Assembly (NCBI GenBank): GCA_031291275.1
Contig: JARLJJ010000338.1
Coordinates: 1-64,000 of the forward strand
DNA from: Formivibrio sp.
GTDB taxonomy: Bacteria > Pseudomonadota > Gammaproteobacteria > Burkholderiales > Chitinibacteraceae
DNA: 64,000 nt
Direction of reading: 5' to 3'
Shown: piece after piece, positions 1-8,646 of the stretch
Position numbering within the stretch: position 1 is the stretch's first letter
Layout: every line of letters starts with the position of its first letter
Translations under genes and position numbers: made by a program
Notes under the pieces: model-generated
Database searches by the model: none
Told to the model about the DNA's origin: nothing
The model's input: the letters and a program-made list of their open reading frames with translations, nothing else

Positions 1-65
1 AGTAGAGTTGGATGCCGCAGCTGCGACATTCCAACTAACCTACTATCTTAACGCCGGGAATAAAC

Positions 66-141
66 TGGCGTCTCCACGGGGATTCGAACCCCGGTCGCCG
101 CCGTGAAAGGGCAGTGTCCTAGGCCTCTAGACGATGGAGAC
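66..141 (-). tRNA. tRNA-Glu (anticodon UUC)
   Basis: Reading the minus strand gives a 76-nt cloverleaf ending in encoded CCA. The acceptor stem starts GTCTCCA, the T arm carries GGTTCGAATCC, and the anticodon loop is CTTTCAC with anticodon TTC. It is followed 24 bp away by a second tRNA on the same strand, so the two are probably co-transcribed. Confidence 0.96.
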
Positions 142-165
142 ATGGCCTAACTTATGTGTCACTAC

Positions 166-242
166 TGGTGCGCCCGGAGCGATTCGAACGCCCGACCCTC
201 TGGTTCGTAGCCAGATACTCTATCCAACTGAGCTACGGGCGC
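166..242 (-). tRNA. tRNA-Arg (anticodon ACG)
   Basis: On the minus strand a 77-nt cloverleaf begins GCGCCCGTAGCTC and ends with encoded CCA. The 7-bp acceptor stem GCGCCCG/CGGGCGC is perfect. The anticodon stem CTGG/CCAG encloses the loop CTACGAA, giving anticodon ACG (read as ICG after deamination). It lies upstream of tRNA-Glu in the direction of transcription. Confidence 0.96.
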
Positions 243-400
243 ACTGTAGAGAGTGCCGAACTATACAGAGGGCTGCCGGGACTGTCAAATCCCGAGTGAA
301 ACTTTGTAAGCCGTCACTCTCGCCAGCCTTTTTCATCACATGAATACCTTGCTCAGGTAGTATTCACTGCAATTTTCGTGCCTTATTGAAAGTTCGTGCT

Positions 401-1486
401 TTATTCAACTGGAGCAGTCAGACCATGCGCAATCGTTTCAAACGCATTGATCAATGCGGCGTCAAAACGCGTTTCAAAACCCGCGCCAACATCAAACAAG
501 GTACGCAACACACCTCGTTGATAGTCTTCTCCACTCAGTCCCATCACTCGATCAAACATTAAATCAGAACATCCAAGCATCAGTGCACCTTGGTGAAGCT
601 GCTTTTTATCGACAGGAGCAATGCCCGCACCATTTACCCACTGATGATGCTGGCAAATGATTTGCGCAGCTTCCGTACAATCAGGCGCAATGGCAAGAAG
701 CCAGGCAGCGGCACGGTCAGGATGGGCAGCATAGATAGGCCACCCTTCGGACTTCGGCGTTGGTTGTACTTGAAAAGAAAAATCGGAACAAGCCAGCATA
801 CCTACATCGTGCCAGTAGACCGCGATTTTTAATGCGTCTTCATTCGTAGGGTTCAAGTACTGCTTATTCAACTCCAGGACAAGTTTACATTGCTGCGCAG
901 CACGGCCACGCCAACGCGGCAATCGAATCACCAAGGCGCTTGCAAGTTGCTCCCCCAACGCCAAAGCACGGGCGACGCTCTCAGTCGAAGCCAAAGGCGC
1001 TATCTCGCCCCCCTGCCCCACTTCACCCAAATTTACATCTTGCTCAGCCAGCAAAATATGTCTGGCTGCTTGATCTGCATCCTGCTGGTTGCGTGCTTGC
1101 GCCATTTGCTGAATCAGGCCAGTCAGCGCTCCTCTTGGTTTGGTATCAAATTGCCGGGTTTGGGCTAACGTTTCCATCATGATCTGCACCTGGTCCATAC
1201 TTTGGATCAGTGCTTCAGCAATCAAAGGAGAACATTGGAAGGAGCGATCACGCATCGTCTGCAATACGCTTTCAAGCTGATGGATAAAATCAATGATTGG
1301 CGTTGCGCGGCAATAACCGAAATCGCCCTTGATGGTATGCATATGCCGGAAAGCACTAGCCAATAGATCACCGGAGTCGGGTGACTGCACCAGACGATGC
1401 AAATCCCGTTCAAGTTCTGGCAAGTGTTCCTGAACCTCGGCAATTGCCTCTGGCAGCAGCGAAAAATCCACATCTGCAGCGTGCAT
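401..1486 (-). CDS. Hpt-domain protein with C-terminal HD-GYP-like domain
   Basis: 361 aa, no signal peptide or membrane segment. Residues 10-110 form a histidine phosphotransfer (Hpt) domain with the motif HTIKGD, so His50 is the probable phosphoacceptor. Residues 180-350 look like an HD-family domain: HDVGM at 226-230, HP at 255, HH at 280-281, spaced as in HD-GYP cyclic-di-GMP phosphodiesterases. The GYP triad itself is not visible, so catalytic activity is uncertain. It probably relays a phosphate from an unlinked hybrid kinase to a metal-dependent hydrolase or output module. It is a lone gene with no kinase or receiver next to it. Naming of the C-terminal domain is inference from the metal-ligand pattern. 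Confidence 0.8.
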   Translation of the reverse strand: MHAADVDFSLLPEAIAEVQEHLPELERDLHRLVQSPDSGDLLASAFRHMHTIKGDFGYCRATPIIDFIHQLESVLQTMRDRSFQCSPLIAEALIQSMDQVQIMMETLAQTRQFDTKPRGALTGLIQQMAQARNQQDADQAARHILLAEQDVNLGEVGQGGEIAPLASTESVARALALGEQLASALVIRLPRWRGRAAQQCKLVLELNKQYLNPTNEDALKIAVYWHDVGMLACSDFSFQVQPTPKSEGWPIYAAHPDRAAAWLLAIAPDCTEAAQIICQHHQWVNGAGIAPVDKKQLHQGALMLGCSDLMFDRVMGLSGEDYQRGVLRTLFDVGAGFETRFDAALINAFETIAHGLTAPVE

Positions 1487-1899
1487 AAACCACCTATGAC
1501 AAGTAAAGCAATTGGGTTATCGGATCGATGTAGAGGCTGATGCTACCTTTATAGGATGTTCCATATAAGGTTGCTTGGGCACAAAATTTTTAAAACCCAT
1601 CCAAGATGGTTATTTCTTTTAATTTACCGGGAAAAATTATGCCTAAGATAAAGCCAAGGATATGTCTGCAGGTGCGCAAAGCAAGATTCCCTTCAAATCA
1701 TCTAAACTTTTCTAGTTCATTTTCGCATTAACCATCGCACTTTTAACCAAGCCACATCGATTGACAATGACTATACTCGCCCGTAATCTTGTAAGCGCAA
1801 GCTAAATTCCTGTCAGTCTATTTACCAATAAAGAGAAAACTAAGCCGCCATCTTTGGTGCCATGTTTTAAAAAACAAAACCATTTCGGAGACATCCATC
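1487..1899. other. 413-bp intergenic region upstream of mscL
   Basis: No gene is seen. It separates divergent genes and should hold both promoters. The mscL promoter is annotated separately. The half nearer the Hpt gene is A/T-rich with no clear repeat. Confidence 0.5.
1761..1789 (+). promoter_or_regulatory. Candidate sigma-70 promoter of mscL
   Basis: A perfect -35 TTGACA (1761-1766), a 17-bp spacer and the -10-like TAATCT (1784-1789) lie about 110 bp upstream of the mscL start. Called by eye; no start site is known. Confidence 0.5.
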
Positions 1900-2325
1900 A
1901 TGTTTAAAGAATTCAAAGAATTTGCCATGCGCGGCAACGTGATTGATCTCGCAGTCGGCGTGGTCATTGGTGCGGCATTCGGCAAAATTGTGGAATCCCT
2001 AGTGAAGGATATCATCATGCCGCCAATAGGGATGATTGTCGGTAAAGTAGATTTTGCGAACCTCTTCTTTGTTCTTAATGAAGGCAAGGTACCTGGCCCT
2101 TATGCTACGCTGGCTGACGCGCAAAAAGCTGGCGCCGTCACCTTGAATCCAGGCTTGTTTCTCAATCAGTTGATCAGCTTTATCATCATTGCTTTTGCAA
2201 TTTTTTTGACCGTCAAGATGATCAACAAACTCAAGCGTGAAGAAGTGGTGGCGCCTGCGGCCCCAGCCCCTACACCAGAAGATATTGAATTGCTGCGCGA
2301 GATTCGTGACCTACTCAAAAAATAA
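1900..2325 (+). CDS. mscL: Large-conductance mechanosensitive channel MscL
   Basis: 141 aa, a normal MscL length. The N terminus [20 protein letters not shown] is the conserved S1 helix and start of TM1. TM1 spans about residues 15-45, followed by a periplasmic loop (50-75) and TM2 (about 84-106). The C-terminal amphipathic helix ends in charged residues. MscL is a homopentameric inner-membrane valve that opens under extreme membrane tension and releases solutes on hypo-osmotic shock. A Shine-Dalgarno GGAGA lies 10 bp upstream of the ATG. It is monocistronic, with its own promoter and a strong terminator directly downstream. Confidence 0.97.
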   Translation: MFKEFKEFAMRGNVIDLAVGVVIGAAFGKIVESLVKDIIMPPIGMIVGKVDFANLFFVLNEGKVPGPYATLADAQKAGAVTLNPGLFLNQLISFIIIAFAIFLTVKMINKLKREEVVAPAAPAPTPEDIELLREIRDLLKK

Positions 2326-2344
2326 CTTTTTGCCCATCACAATC

Positions 2345-2377
2345 AAAAAGGCCACGATTGCAAATCGTGGCCTTTTT
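2345..2377. terminator. Bidirectional terminator, mscL / dusC
   Basis: A perfect 15-bp stem (2345-2359 with 2363-2377) with a 3-nt loop, A-rich on the left and T5 on the right, lies between two convergent genes. It can end transcripts from both sides. Confidence 0.92.
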
Positions 2378-2380
2378 GAT

Positions 2381-3319
2381 TTATTGCACCGGAGGACTGA
2401 GAATCTCCGCCATTTTCTCCGGTTCTGTTACTGTTCGCACCGTCTGGTAAAGCACCTCAGCCTCAGGGTAGGTCTGGCGCAAGTAGTTGAGCCACTGTTT
2501 GGCCCGGCCACAGTGATATTTTGGCAAGGTATGGCGTGTAACCAGCATCCAGAAATCGGCCAAAAGACTTTCTAACTGTGCCCAGCGTACAGCATCATCT
2601 TCCCCGTACTTGATTAGATGTGCCAAAGCCGGATTGGCGACCATGCCACGGCCAAGCATCACATCTTCCACCCCGCTGATTTCCCGACAACGCTGATAAT
2701 CCGCCACCGTCCAGATTTCACCATTGGCAATCACGGGTATCTGCAGCACATCTTGAATACGACCAATCCATTCCCAGTGCGCGGGTGGCTTGTACCCTTC
2801 AACCTTGGTACGGGCATGCACGACCAGCTCTGTTGCACCACCTGCTTCGATGGCTCTGGCGCAATCAAGCGCAAGCGTTTTATCCTCATACCCGAGACGC
2901 ATTTTGGCAGTCAGCATCATTTCTGGCGGAATGGCAGTGCGCACAGCAGTGACCAACTCTAAGAGGCGATCTGGTTCGCGCAGCAGGATCGAACCGCCGC
3001 CATGGCGATTCACGGTCTTGGCCGGACATCCAAAATTAAGATCAATTGAGTCGGGTTTGAGCGCAGCCAACCGTGCAGCATTGAGTGCCATAAAATGCGA
3101 ATCGGAGCCAAGCAACTGTACCCGTACCGGCACTCCGGCCAACGTCTTACTGTCATGATCCAATTCAGGAACAATGCGCTGAAAAGTTCGATTGGGGAGC
3201 AGGGAGCCGGAAACACGTACGAATTCAGAAACACACAGATCGATACCACCCACACGGGTAAGAATATCGCGCAATACGCAATCCAGCAGCCCTTCCATCG
3301 GGGCAAGCAGAATTCTCAC
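2381..3319 (-). CDS. dusC: tRNA-dihydrouridine synthase, DusC type
   Basis: 312 aa, the usual DusC length. Begins MRILLAPMEGLLD, the FMN-binding start of the TIM barrel. NFGCPAKTVNRHGGG carries the catalytic Cys98. KMRLGYED and HARTK supply phosphate and substrate contacts, and VIANGEI and MLGRGM lie in the later barrel strands. It reduces a uridine of tRNA to dihydrouridine with FMN and NADPH; DusC of E. coli acts on U16, and the N-terminal motif fits DusC better than DusA or DusB. Its start overlaps the stop of the upstream pyrophosphohydrolase gene by 4 bp, so the two are translationally coupled. Confidence 0.92.
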   Translation of the reverse strand: MRILLAPMEGLLDCVLRDILTRVGGIDLCVSEFVRVSGSLLPNRTFQRIVPELDHDSKTLAGVPVRVQLLGSDSHFMALNAARLAALKPDSIDLNFGCPAKTVNRHGGGSILLREPDRLLELVTAVRTAIPPEMMLTAKMRLGYEDKTLALDCARAIEAGGATELVVHARTKVEGYKPPAHWEWIGRIQDVLQIPVIANGEIWTVADYQRCREISGVEDVMLGRGMVANPALAHLIKYGEDDAVRWAQLESLLADFWMLVTRHTLPKYHCGRAKQWLNYLRQTYPEAEVLYQTVRTVTEPEKMAEILSPPVQ

Positions 3320-3648
3320 AGTTTGGCTTTCTGTGGATCAGGCGGATATTTCAGTGCGTTCAGACCGATCTTGCGCAACGCAACCTGTTCCAGATCGACA
3401 TCCATCACATCCGCCAGACGCACCAGATACAGCAGCACATCAGCCATTTCCTCACCGATAGCAGTTATCTTGGCGGGATTATCTTTTGCAGCCAATGATT
3501 CCTCTGGCGTGAGCCATTGAAAATGCTCGACCAATTCAGCCATTTCCACCGACATTGCCATCGCAAGGTTCTTGGGTGTGTGATAACGCTCCCAGTCGCG
3601 TTCGCGCGCAAATTCGCGCAATTTTTCAATCAATGCAGCCAGGTCCAT
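3316..3648 (-). CDS. MazG-like nucleotide pyrophosphohydrolase
   Basis: 110 aa. All-alpha NTP pyrophosphatase of the MazG/RS21-C6 type: acidic metal-binding helices SVEMAELVEHFQW and GEEMADVLLYLVRLAD match the EExxE...ExxD pattern. Such enzymes hydrolyse (d)NTPs, often dCTP or modified nucleotides, to the monophosphate and PPi, cleaning the pool. I start at the ATG at 3646-3648, preceded by GGAAGAG. A TTG seven codons upstream is in frame but would place its ribosome-binding site inside the hairpin at 3671-3691. The stop overlaps the dusC start (ATGA). Confidence 0.85.
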   Translation of the reverse strand: MDLAALIEKLREFARERDWERYHTPKNLAMAMSVEMAELVEHFQWLTPEESLAAKDNPAKITAIGEEMADVLLYLVRLADVMDVDLEQVALRKIGLNALKYPPDPQKAKL

Positions 3649-3670
3649 AATCTCTTCCGCAAACAACAAG

Positions 3671-3691
3671 GCCCCGTTTATACCGGGGCCT
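3671..3691 (-). terminator. Probable terminator of ald
   Basis: GGCCCCG and CGGGGCC form a 7-bp GC stem with a short loop. On the minus strand a T-rich run (TTGTTGTTT) follows. It lies 46 bp downstream of the ald stop and just before the pyrophosphohydrolase gene. Confidence 0.55.
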
Positions 3692-3736
3692 CGATTCTAC
3701 CTGAGTCAGTCAAGAAAGCTCTGAGTTCAACAATTT

Positions 3737-4858
3737 CTAAAGCGCATTCAAGGCATCGGCCGCAGGAACAAATTCATATCCCAACTCGCGTGCCACAGCT
3801 TCATAGGTGACTTTGCCACGGCATACGTTCAAACCATTTTTCAGATGACCGTCTTCCAGGAGTGCGCGTTTCACCCCTTTGTTAGCAATTGCCAATGCAA
3901 AGGCAAGCGTGGCATTGGTCAGCGCCACCGTGGAAGTACGTGCCACGGCACCTGGCATATTGGCTACACAATAATGGATTACACCATCGACAACATAAGT
4001 GGGGTCTTGATGTGTCGTGGCATGAGAGGTTTCAAAACAACCGCCCTGATCAATGGCAACATCAACCAATACCGAACCAGGCTTCATCAGTTTGAGCATG
4101 TCACGTGTCACCAGCCTTGGCGCTGCAGTGCCCGGAATCAGCACAGCGCCAATCACAGCATCGGCCATTTTCAGTTCTGCCTCGATGGCATCTTGCGTGG
4201 AATAAAGGGTTTTGATTCGGCCACCGAAATCATTATCGATTTCCTTCAGGCGCGGGAGGGATTTATCCAAGAGTGTTACGTCCGCCCCAATCCCCATGGC
4301 AATGCGTGCGGCATTGATACCCACGACACCCCCGCCGAGCACTGTGACATGTCCCGGCGCCACGCCAGGCACGCCACCCAGCAATATCCCGGAACCGCCT
4401 TGTGCTTTTTCAAGCGCATGGGCCGCTGCCTGAATCGCCATGCGCCCGGCCACTTCCGACATAGGCGCCAGCAATGGCAATCCGCCACGAACATCCGTTA
4501 CGGTTTCGTAAGCAATGCAGATTGCACCTGATTCAACCAAGCCTTTGGTCTGTTCGGGATCCGGGGCCAAATGCAGATAGGTATAAAGGATCTGACCGAC
4601 GCGTAATTGCTTGTATTCAATCGGTTGCGGTTCCTTGACCTTGATTACCATCTCAGCCGTAGCAAAGATCTCTGCAGCAGCTTCGACCATCTTTGCTCCA
4701 GCAGCGGCATACAGATCATCACCAAAACCAATCGCAGCGCCCGCCTGTTTTTCCACCATGACCTGATGACCATTGGCCACCAGTTCACGCACACCCGCTG
4801 GCGTCAAACCGACCCGATATTCGTGATTCTTGATTTCCTTGGGGACTCCAATCAGCAT
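3737..4858 (-). CDS. ald: Alanine dehydrogenase
   Basis: 373 aa, matching the usual length of about 371. Begins [20 protein letters not shown], the diagnostic Ald/PNT start. Also visible are the pyruvate-site region VKVKEPQ (Lys about 73), YLHLAPD with the catalytic His about 95, and the Rossmann NAD motif [14 protein letters not shown]. It catalyses reversible oxidative deamination of L-alanine to pyruvate and ammonium with NAD, as a cytosolic hexamer. The ATG at 4856-4858 was chosen because GGAG lies 6 bp upstream; an ATG four codons earlier lacks a site. It is divergent from a Lrp/AsnC regulator, as is common for ald. Confidence 0.95.
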   Translation of the reverse strand: MLIGVPKEIKNHEYRVGLTPAGVRELVANGHQVMVEKQAGAAIGFGDDLYAAAGAKMVEAAAEIFATAEMVIKVKEPQPIEYKQLRVGQILYTYLHLAPDPEQTKGLVESGAICIAYETVTDVRGGLPLLAPMSEVAGRMAIQAAAHALEKAQGGSGILLGGVPGVAPGHVTVLGGGVVGINAARIAMGIGADVTLLDKSLPRLKEIDNDFGGRIKTLYSTQDAIEAELKMADAVIGAVLIPGTAAPRLVTRDMLKLMKPGSVLVDVAIDQGGCFETSHATTHQDPTYVVDGVIHYCVANMPGAVARTSTVALTNATLAFALAIANKGVKRALLEDGHLKNGLNVCRGKVTYEAVARELGYEFVPAADALNAL

Positions 4859-5055
4859 AACGCGCTCCATTCATTAATGTGAAAAAGGGAAATTTAATTC
4901 CGCCAGGGCACTGAAACCCACACGCTACCGAGCCAGCATTTTCTACAGCGGATGATTAAGTATATGGAGGCATCAGCAGAGAAAGTAACCATAAATTTGC
5001 ATTTTTACAGTGAATTAACCTACAGTAATGCCAATACCAACCAAGAAACAGTGAA

Positions 5056-5517
5056 ATGATCGAACTGGACAAAACGGACCGAAAAATCCTCGCTATCTTG
5101 CAAAGAGAAGCTCGGATATCCATCACCGAATTGGCGGCACGCATCGGGTTGTCCCCTACCCCGGTAAATGATCGGGTTAAACGTTTGGAGCGGGATCGTG
5201 TCATCACCGGCTACCACGCTCACCTCAACCAACAGCTTCTGGGCTTACGCATTTTGGTATTTGTTGAATTACGGCTATCGAAAAAATCTGCCGATATTTT
5301 CGATGCGGTCAAACGTGAACTTGCGCTGGTGCCCGAGGTACTGGAATGCCATCTTGTCGCTGGCGAATTTGACTACCTGATCAAAGCACGTATTCCTGAT
5401 ATGTCTGATTATCGAAGCCTTCTCGGACGCATTCTGCTCAAGTTACCGATGGCCATCGAATCTCGTAGCTATGTGGTGATGGAAGAAGTTAAGGAAAGTC
5501 ACATCATCGAAGTTTAG
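5056..5517 (+). CDS. Lrp/AsnC-family regulator, probable regulator of ald
   Basis: 153 aa. N-terminal winged helix-turn-helix (residues 1-60: KTDRKILAILQREARISITELAARIGLSP), then a C-terminal RAM/AsnC ligand domain (65-150) with the typical VLECHLVAGEFDYL. These proteins form octamers or discs that wrap DNA and respond to amino acids. Divergence from ald across a 197-bp gap suggests it controls ald in response to alanine, like AldR in other bacteria; this is inferred from position. The closest well-known relative in sequence is Lrp itself, so a wider role is possible. Confidence 0.9.
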   Translation: MIELDKTDRKILAILQREARISITELAARIGLSPTPVNDRVKRLERDRVITGYHAHLNQQLLGLRILVFVELRLSKKSADIFDAVKRELALVPEVLECHLVAGEFDYLIKARIPDMSDYRSLLGRILLKLPMAIESRSYVVMEEVKESHIIEV

Positions 5518-5541
5518 CGATAACATCTTAAACATAATACA

Positions 5542-5568
5542 AAACGGGCAGAAGTTCTCTGCCCGTTT
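5542..5568. terminator. Bidirectional terminator, lrp / ppdK
   Basis: An 11-bp perfect stem (5542-5552 with 5558-5568) with a 5-nt loop, A tract left and T tract right, lies between convergent lrp-type and ppdK genes. Confidence 0.9.
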
Positions 5569-5592
5569 GTTTGGATCATACCAATTAAAACC

Positions 5593-8259
5593 TCATTTTT
5601 TACTTCCGTTTTTAAGCACCGCCTGTGCTCCCGCCAATCGAGCAATCGGCACCCGGAAGGGTGAACAGGAAACATAGTCGAGTCCGATGCGATAACAGAA
5701 ATCGATAGTGGCCGGGTCGCCGCCCTGTTCGCCGCAGATGCCGATCTTCAGTTTTGGTTTGGTCTTGCGCCCGCCTTCCACGGCATAGCGCATCAGGAAG
5801 CCCACGCCCTTCTCGTCTATGGTGTGGGTCGGGTCTTCGACCAGCACGCCTTGTTCCAGATAGGCTGGCAGGAAAGAACCCGCATCGTCACGGCTAAAAG
5901 CATAGGTCATCTGTGTGAGGTCGTTCGTGCCATAGCTGAAAAAATCGGCATGCTTGGCAATATCCTCAGCCAAGATGGCTGCGCGCGGCACTTCGATCAT
6001 GGTACCGATCTTGACTTCGAACTTGAGCTGATTTCGACTAAGGTAATCGGCCACGATCTTTTCCGTTCTCTGCCGCAAAATCGCCACTTCGTTGGGCTCG
6101 CACACGATCGGAATCATGATTTCCGGATCACAGGGAATGCCTTTCTTGTGACATTCCACTGCAGCCTGCATGATGGCTTCCACCTGCACATCATAAATTT
6201 CCGGATAAGTAATAGCCAAGCGGCAGCCGCGATGCCCCAGCATCGGATTGGCCTCATGCAGATGGTCAATCTTGATTTGCAGCGTATGTGGATCCGCTCC
6301 CAACAATGCGGCGAGTTCATCAATTTCCGCTTTCTTGTGCGGGACGAATTCGTGCAGCGGCGGATCGAGCAAGCGGATAGTTACCGGGTGACCTTCCATT
6401 GCCTTAAAGATGCCGACAAAGTCTTTTTTCTGCAGCGGCAGGATCTTCTTAAGTGCAGCGCAACGCTCTTCCGGAGAATCGGCCACGATCATGGCACGGA
6501 AATGCAGCAGTTTTTCCGCATCGAAGAACATGTGTTCAGTACGGCACAATCCCACGCCATCGGCACCAAAATCGAATGCACGTTTGGCATCCGCCGGCGT
6601 ATCGGCATTGGTGCGCACTCCAAACCCCTTGATTTTGCCGCGAACCGATTTCTTGCGGATGTCATCGCACCATTTCAGGAGCGTCTCCAATTCCCCACCC
6701 ATCTTGGGTGCAATCAAGTGTATCTGGCCGGCATAAATGCCCCCGGTCGTGCCGTCGATGGTTAGCCAGTCGCCTTCCTTGAATTCCCGTCCACCGATGA
6801 GCGCCGTCTTACCAACGATAGTGACATCCTTCGCACCAGAAACGCAGGGAGTGCCCATACCACGTGCCACCACGGCAGCATGGCTGGTCATACCGCCAGT
6901 ACAGGTTAGAATCCCCTGTGCTACAGCCATACCACCGATGTCTTCCGGACTGGTTTCTTTGCGTACCAGCAATACCTTTTTACCTTCCTTGGCTTGCTTT
7001 TCTGCATCCTTTGCATTGAATACAATCTGACCGCATGCCGCACCGGGAGAAGCATTCAATCCCTTGCCCAGAGGCTTGGTATTTTTTTGCAGTTTAGGGT
7101 CGATCATGGGATGCAGCATCTGGTCGATATGGGTGGGTAAAACGCGCCCAATCGCCTCTTCCTTGGTGATCAGTTTTTCCTTCACCATTTCCACGGCGAT
7201 GCGGACAGCCGCTTGGCCAGTTCTTGCACCGGTACGTGTCTGCAACAGGAACAGCTTGCCTTGCTGCACGGTGAATTCCATATCCTGCATATTGCGAAAA
7301 TGCTGTTCCAGCCGATTTTTGATTCCTTCAAGCTGGTCATAGATGGCTTGATTGTGGCGCGCCAACGTAGCTATTTTTTCCGGCGTACGGATACCAGCAA
7401 CCACGTCTTCTCCCTGAGCATTCATCAGATACTCGCCGTAGAATTCATTCTTGCCAGTCGATGGATCTCGGCTGAAACACACACCCGTGCCTGAATCGTC
7501 GCCCCAATTGCCAAAGACCATCGACTGCACATTGACCGCAGTGCCTTTTAGATCCGAAATATGATTGAGCTCACGATACTTGATAGCACGCTCGTTCATC
7601 CAACTGCCAAACACCGCACCCACGGCCCCCCACAATTGATCATGTGGTGTTTGCGGAAAAGGTTTCTTGGTAAATTCCTTGTAGATTTTCTTATAGTGCG
7701 TAACCAATACCTTGAGATCGTCAGCATCAAGCTGGGTATCGAGTTCGACCTTTCTGGTGGCTTTAACCAACGCTAGTGCTTGTTCAAAATCATCATGCGG
7801 CACATTCATCACAACATTGCCGTACATTTGAATGAAACGCCGGTAGCTATCCCAGGCAAAGCGCGTATTGCCGGTTTTCTTGGCCAACCCTTCCACCGCT
7901 GCGTCGTTTAGCCCCAGATTGAGAATGGTATCCATCATGCCCGGCATGGAAACTGCAGCGCCTGAGCGAACGGAAACCAACAGCGGATCCTCAGCATTGC
8001 CAAACTGCTTGCCCATCGCTTTTTCCAACCGCACCAGATGATCCGCAACTTCCTTTTCCAGACCTTCGGGGTATTTGTGTTTTTTCTGGTGATACGCCGC
8101 ACAAACTTCAGTGGAAATGGTGAAGCCTGGAGGAACGGGGATACCGAGATTGGTCATTTCTGCGAGATTGGCACCTTTGCCCCCCAAATCGCTTTTCATC
8201 CCGGCATTACCTTCGGCTTTGCCATTACTGAAGGCATACACATATTTGATTTTTTTCAT
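5593..8259 (-). CDS. ppdK: Pyruvate, phosphate dikinase
   Basis: 888 aa, full length. Three domains in order: N-terminal ATP-grasp domain (KSDLGGKGANLAEM near the start, then SVRSGAAVSMPGMMDT); a central swivelling phosphohistidine domain with GGMTSHAAVVARG, His460 being the phosphate carrier; and a C-terminal TIM barrel ending in CGEQGGDPA and YVSCSPFRVPIARLAGAQA. It interconverts pyruvate + ATP + Pi with PEP + AMP + PPi, giving PPi-linked glycolysis or gluconeogenic PEP. The ATG at 8257-8259 is preceded by GAGGAG at 7 nt; the open frame extends 26 codons further but through the structured leader, so the longer start is rejected. No PDRP regulatory gene is adjacent. Confidence 0.96.
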   Translation of the reverse strand: MKKIKYVYAFSNGKAEGNAGMKSDLGGKGANLAEMTNLGIPVPPGFTISTEVCAAYHQKKHKYPEGLEKEVADHLVRLEKAMGKQFGNAEDPLLVSVRSGAAVSMPGMMDTILNLGLNDAAVEGLAKKTGNTRFAWDSYRRFIQMYGNVVMNVPHDDFEQALALVKATRKVELDTQLDADDLKVLVTHYKKIYKEFTKKPFPQTPHDQLWGAVGAVFGSWMNERAIKYRELNHISDLKGTAVNVQSMVFGNWGDDSGTGVCFSRDPSTGKNEFYGEYLMNAQGEDVVAGIRTPEKIATLARHNQAIYDQLEGIKNRLEQHFRNMQDMEFTVQQGKLFLLQTRTGARTGQAAVRIAVEMVKEKLITKEEAIGRVLPTHIDQMLHPMIDPKLQKNTKPLGKGLNASPGAACGQIVFNAKDAEKQAKEGKKVLLVRKETSPEDIGGMAVAQGILTCTGGMTSHAAVVARGMGTPCVSGAKDVTIVGKTALIGGREFKEGDWLTIDGTTGGIYAGQIHLIAPKMGGELETLLKWCDDIRKKSVRGKIKGFGVRTNADTPADAKRAFDFGADGVGLCRTEHMFFDAEKLLHFRAMIVADSPEERCAALKKILPLQKKDFVGIFKAMEGHPVTIRLLDPPLHEFVPHKKAEIDELAALLGADPHTLQIKIDHLHEANPMLGHRGCRLAITYPEIYDVQVEAIMQAAVECHKKGIPCDPEIMIPIVCEPNEVAILRQRTEKIVADYLSRNQLKFEVKIGTMIEVPRAAILAEDIAKHADFFSYGTNDLTQMTYAFSRDDAGSFLPAYLEQGVLVEDPTHTIDEKGVGFLMRYAVEGGRKTKPKLKIGICGEQGGDPATIDFCYRIGLDYVSCSPFRVPIARLAGAQAVLKNGSKK

Positions 8260-8262
8260 GAA

Positions 8263-8357
8263 TTCGCTCCTCATCCTCGGCTTTTTAGGCCTGTCTTGGA
8301 TGGGTAAGCAACCCTGTGCGGATGCACAGGTAGTCACCTACCGAGACAAACCTTTAG
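8263..8357 (-). ncRNA. Structured 5' leader of ppdK: putative four-way-junction riboswitch-like RNA
   Basis: On the minus strand, the closing stem pairs 8344-8350 with 8290-8296 (5 Watson-Crick plus 2 G-U pairs). It encloses three abutting hairpins with no spacer: 8338-8342/8329-8333 with a GUGA tetraloop, 8324-8328/8315-8319 with an AUCC loop, and 8311-8314/8302-8305 with a UGCUU loop. Five unpaired bases (8297-8301) complete the junction. CUCGG at 8345-8341 can instead pair with CCGAG at 8280-8276, just 5' of the Shine-Dalgarno; this would open the closing stem and the first hairpin. The layout resembles a translational riboswitch. I cannot assign it to a known family. Confidence 0.5.
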
Positions 8358-8362
8358 ATTAA

Positions 8363-8391
8363 AAGCTATGTCACGAGTAGGGGTGAGTCAA
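8363..8391 (-). promoter_or_regulatory. Candidate promoter of ppdK
   Basis: On the minus strand TTGACT (8391-8386), 17 bp, then TAGCTT (8368-8363). The -10 is weak (3 of 6), but the predicted start near 8356 falls just before the closing stem of the leader RNA, putting that RNA at the very 5' end. Confidence 0.45.
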
Positions 8392-8646
8392 GAAATGGCC
8401 GTGATTGGCTGCTTGGGATTTGCGCTGTGGCAAATTAAAAGTGTGGCAACAACCCGCAATGACACTAAAAGAGCGTGGGAGATAAAATAGTTGCTACTCT
8501 CGATGAAATCGGATCAAGAAATCTTTGTTTCACAAAATTACCAGGGGCTCAAGCAAGAATTTGCTCTTCCTGAATCAGTAGCAGCAACATGTCCACCTGC
8601 CCCACCATTGTCAATTCGGGTATCAAAAAACTTCCCGATCTGACTA
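8392..8646. other. Remaining intergenic sequence between yaeQ and ppdK
   Basis: Nothing gene-like is seen, and no clear terminator after yaeQ. The ppdK promoter and leader lie to the left. Confidence 0.4.

Noticed and set aside
134-343. Small plus-strand ORF over the tRNA-Arg gene with APGAIRTPDPLVRSQ
   Set aside because: It is the antisense translation of the tRNA; this peptide is a well-known false prediction in many genomes.
8260-8337. 26-codon N-terminal extension of ppdK
   Set aside because: It would translate the structured leader; the ATG at 8257-8259 has the better ribosome-binding site and the conserved N terminus.
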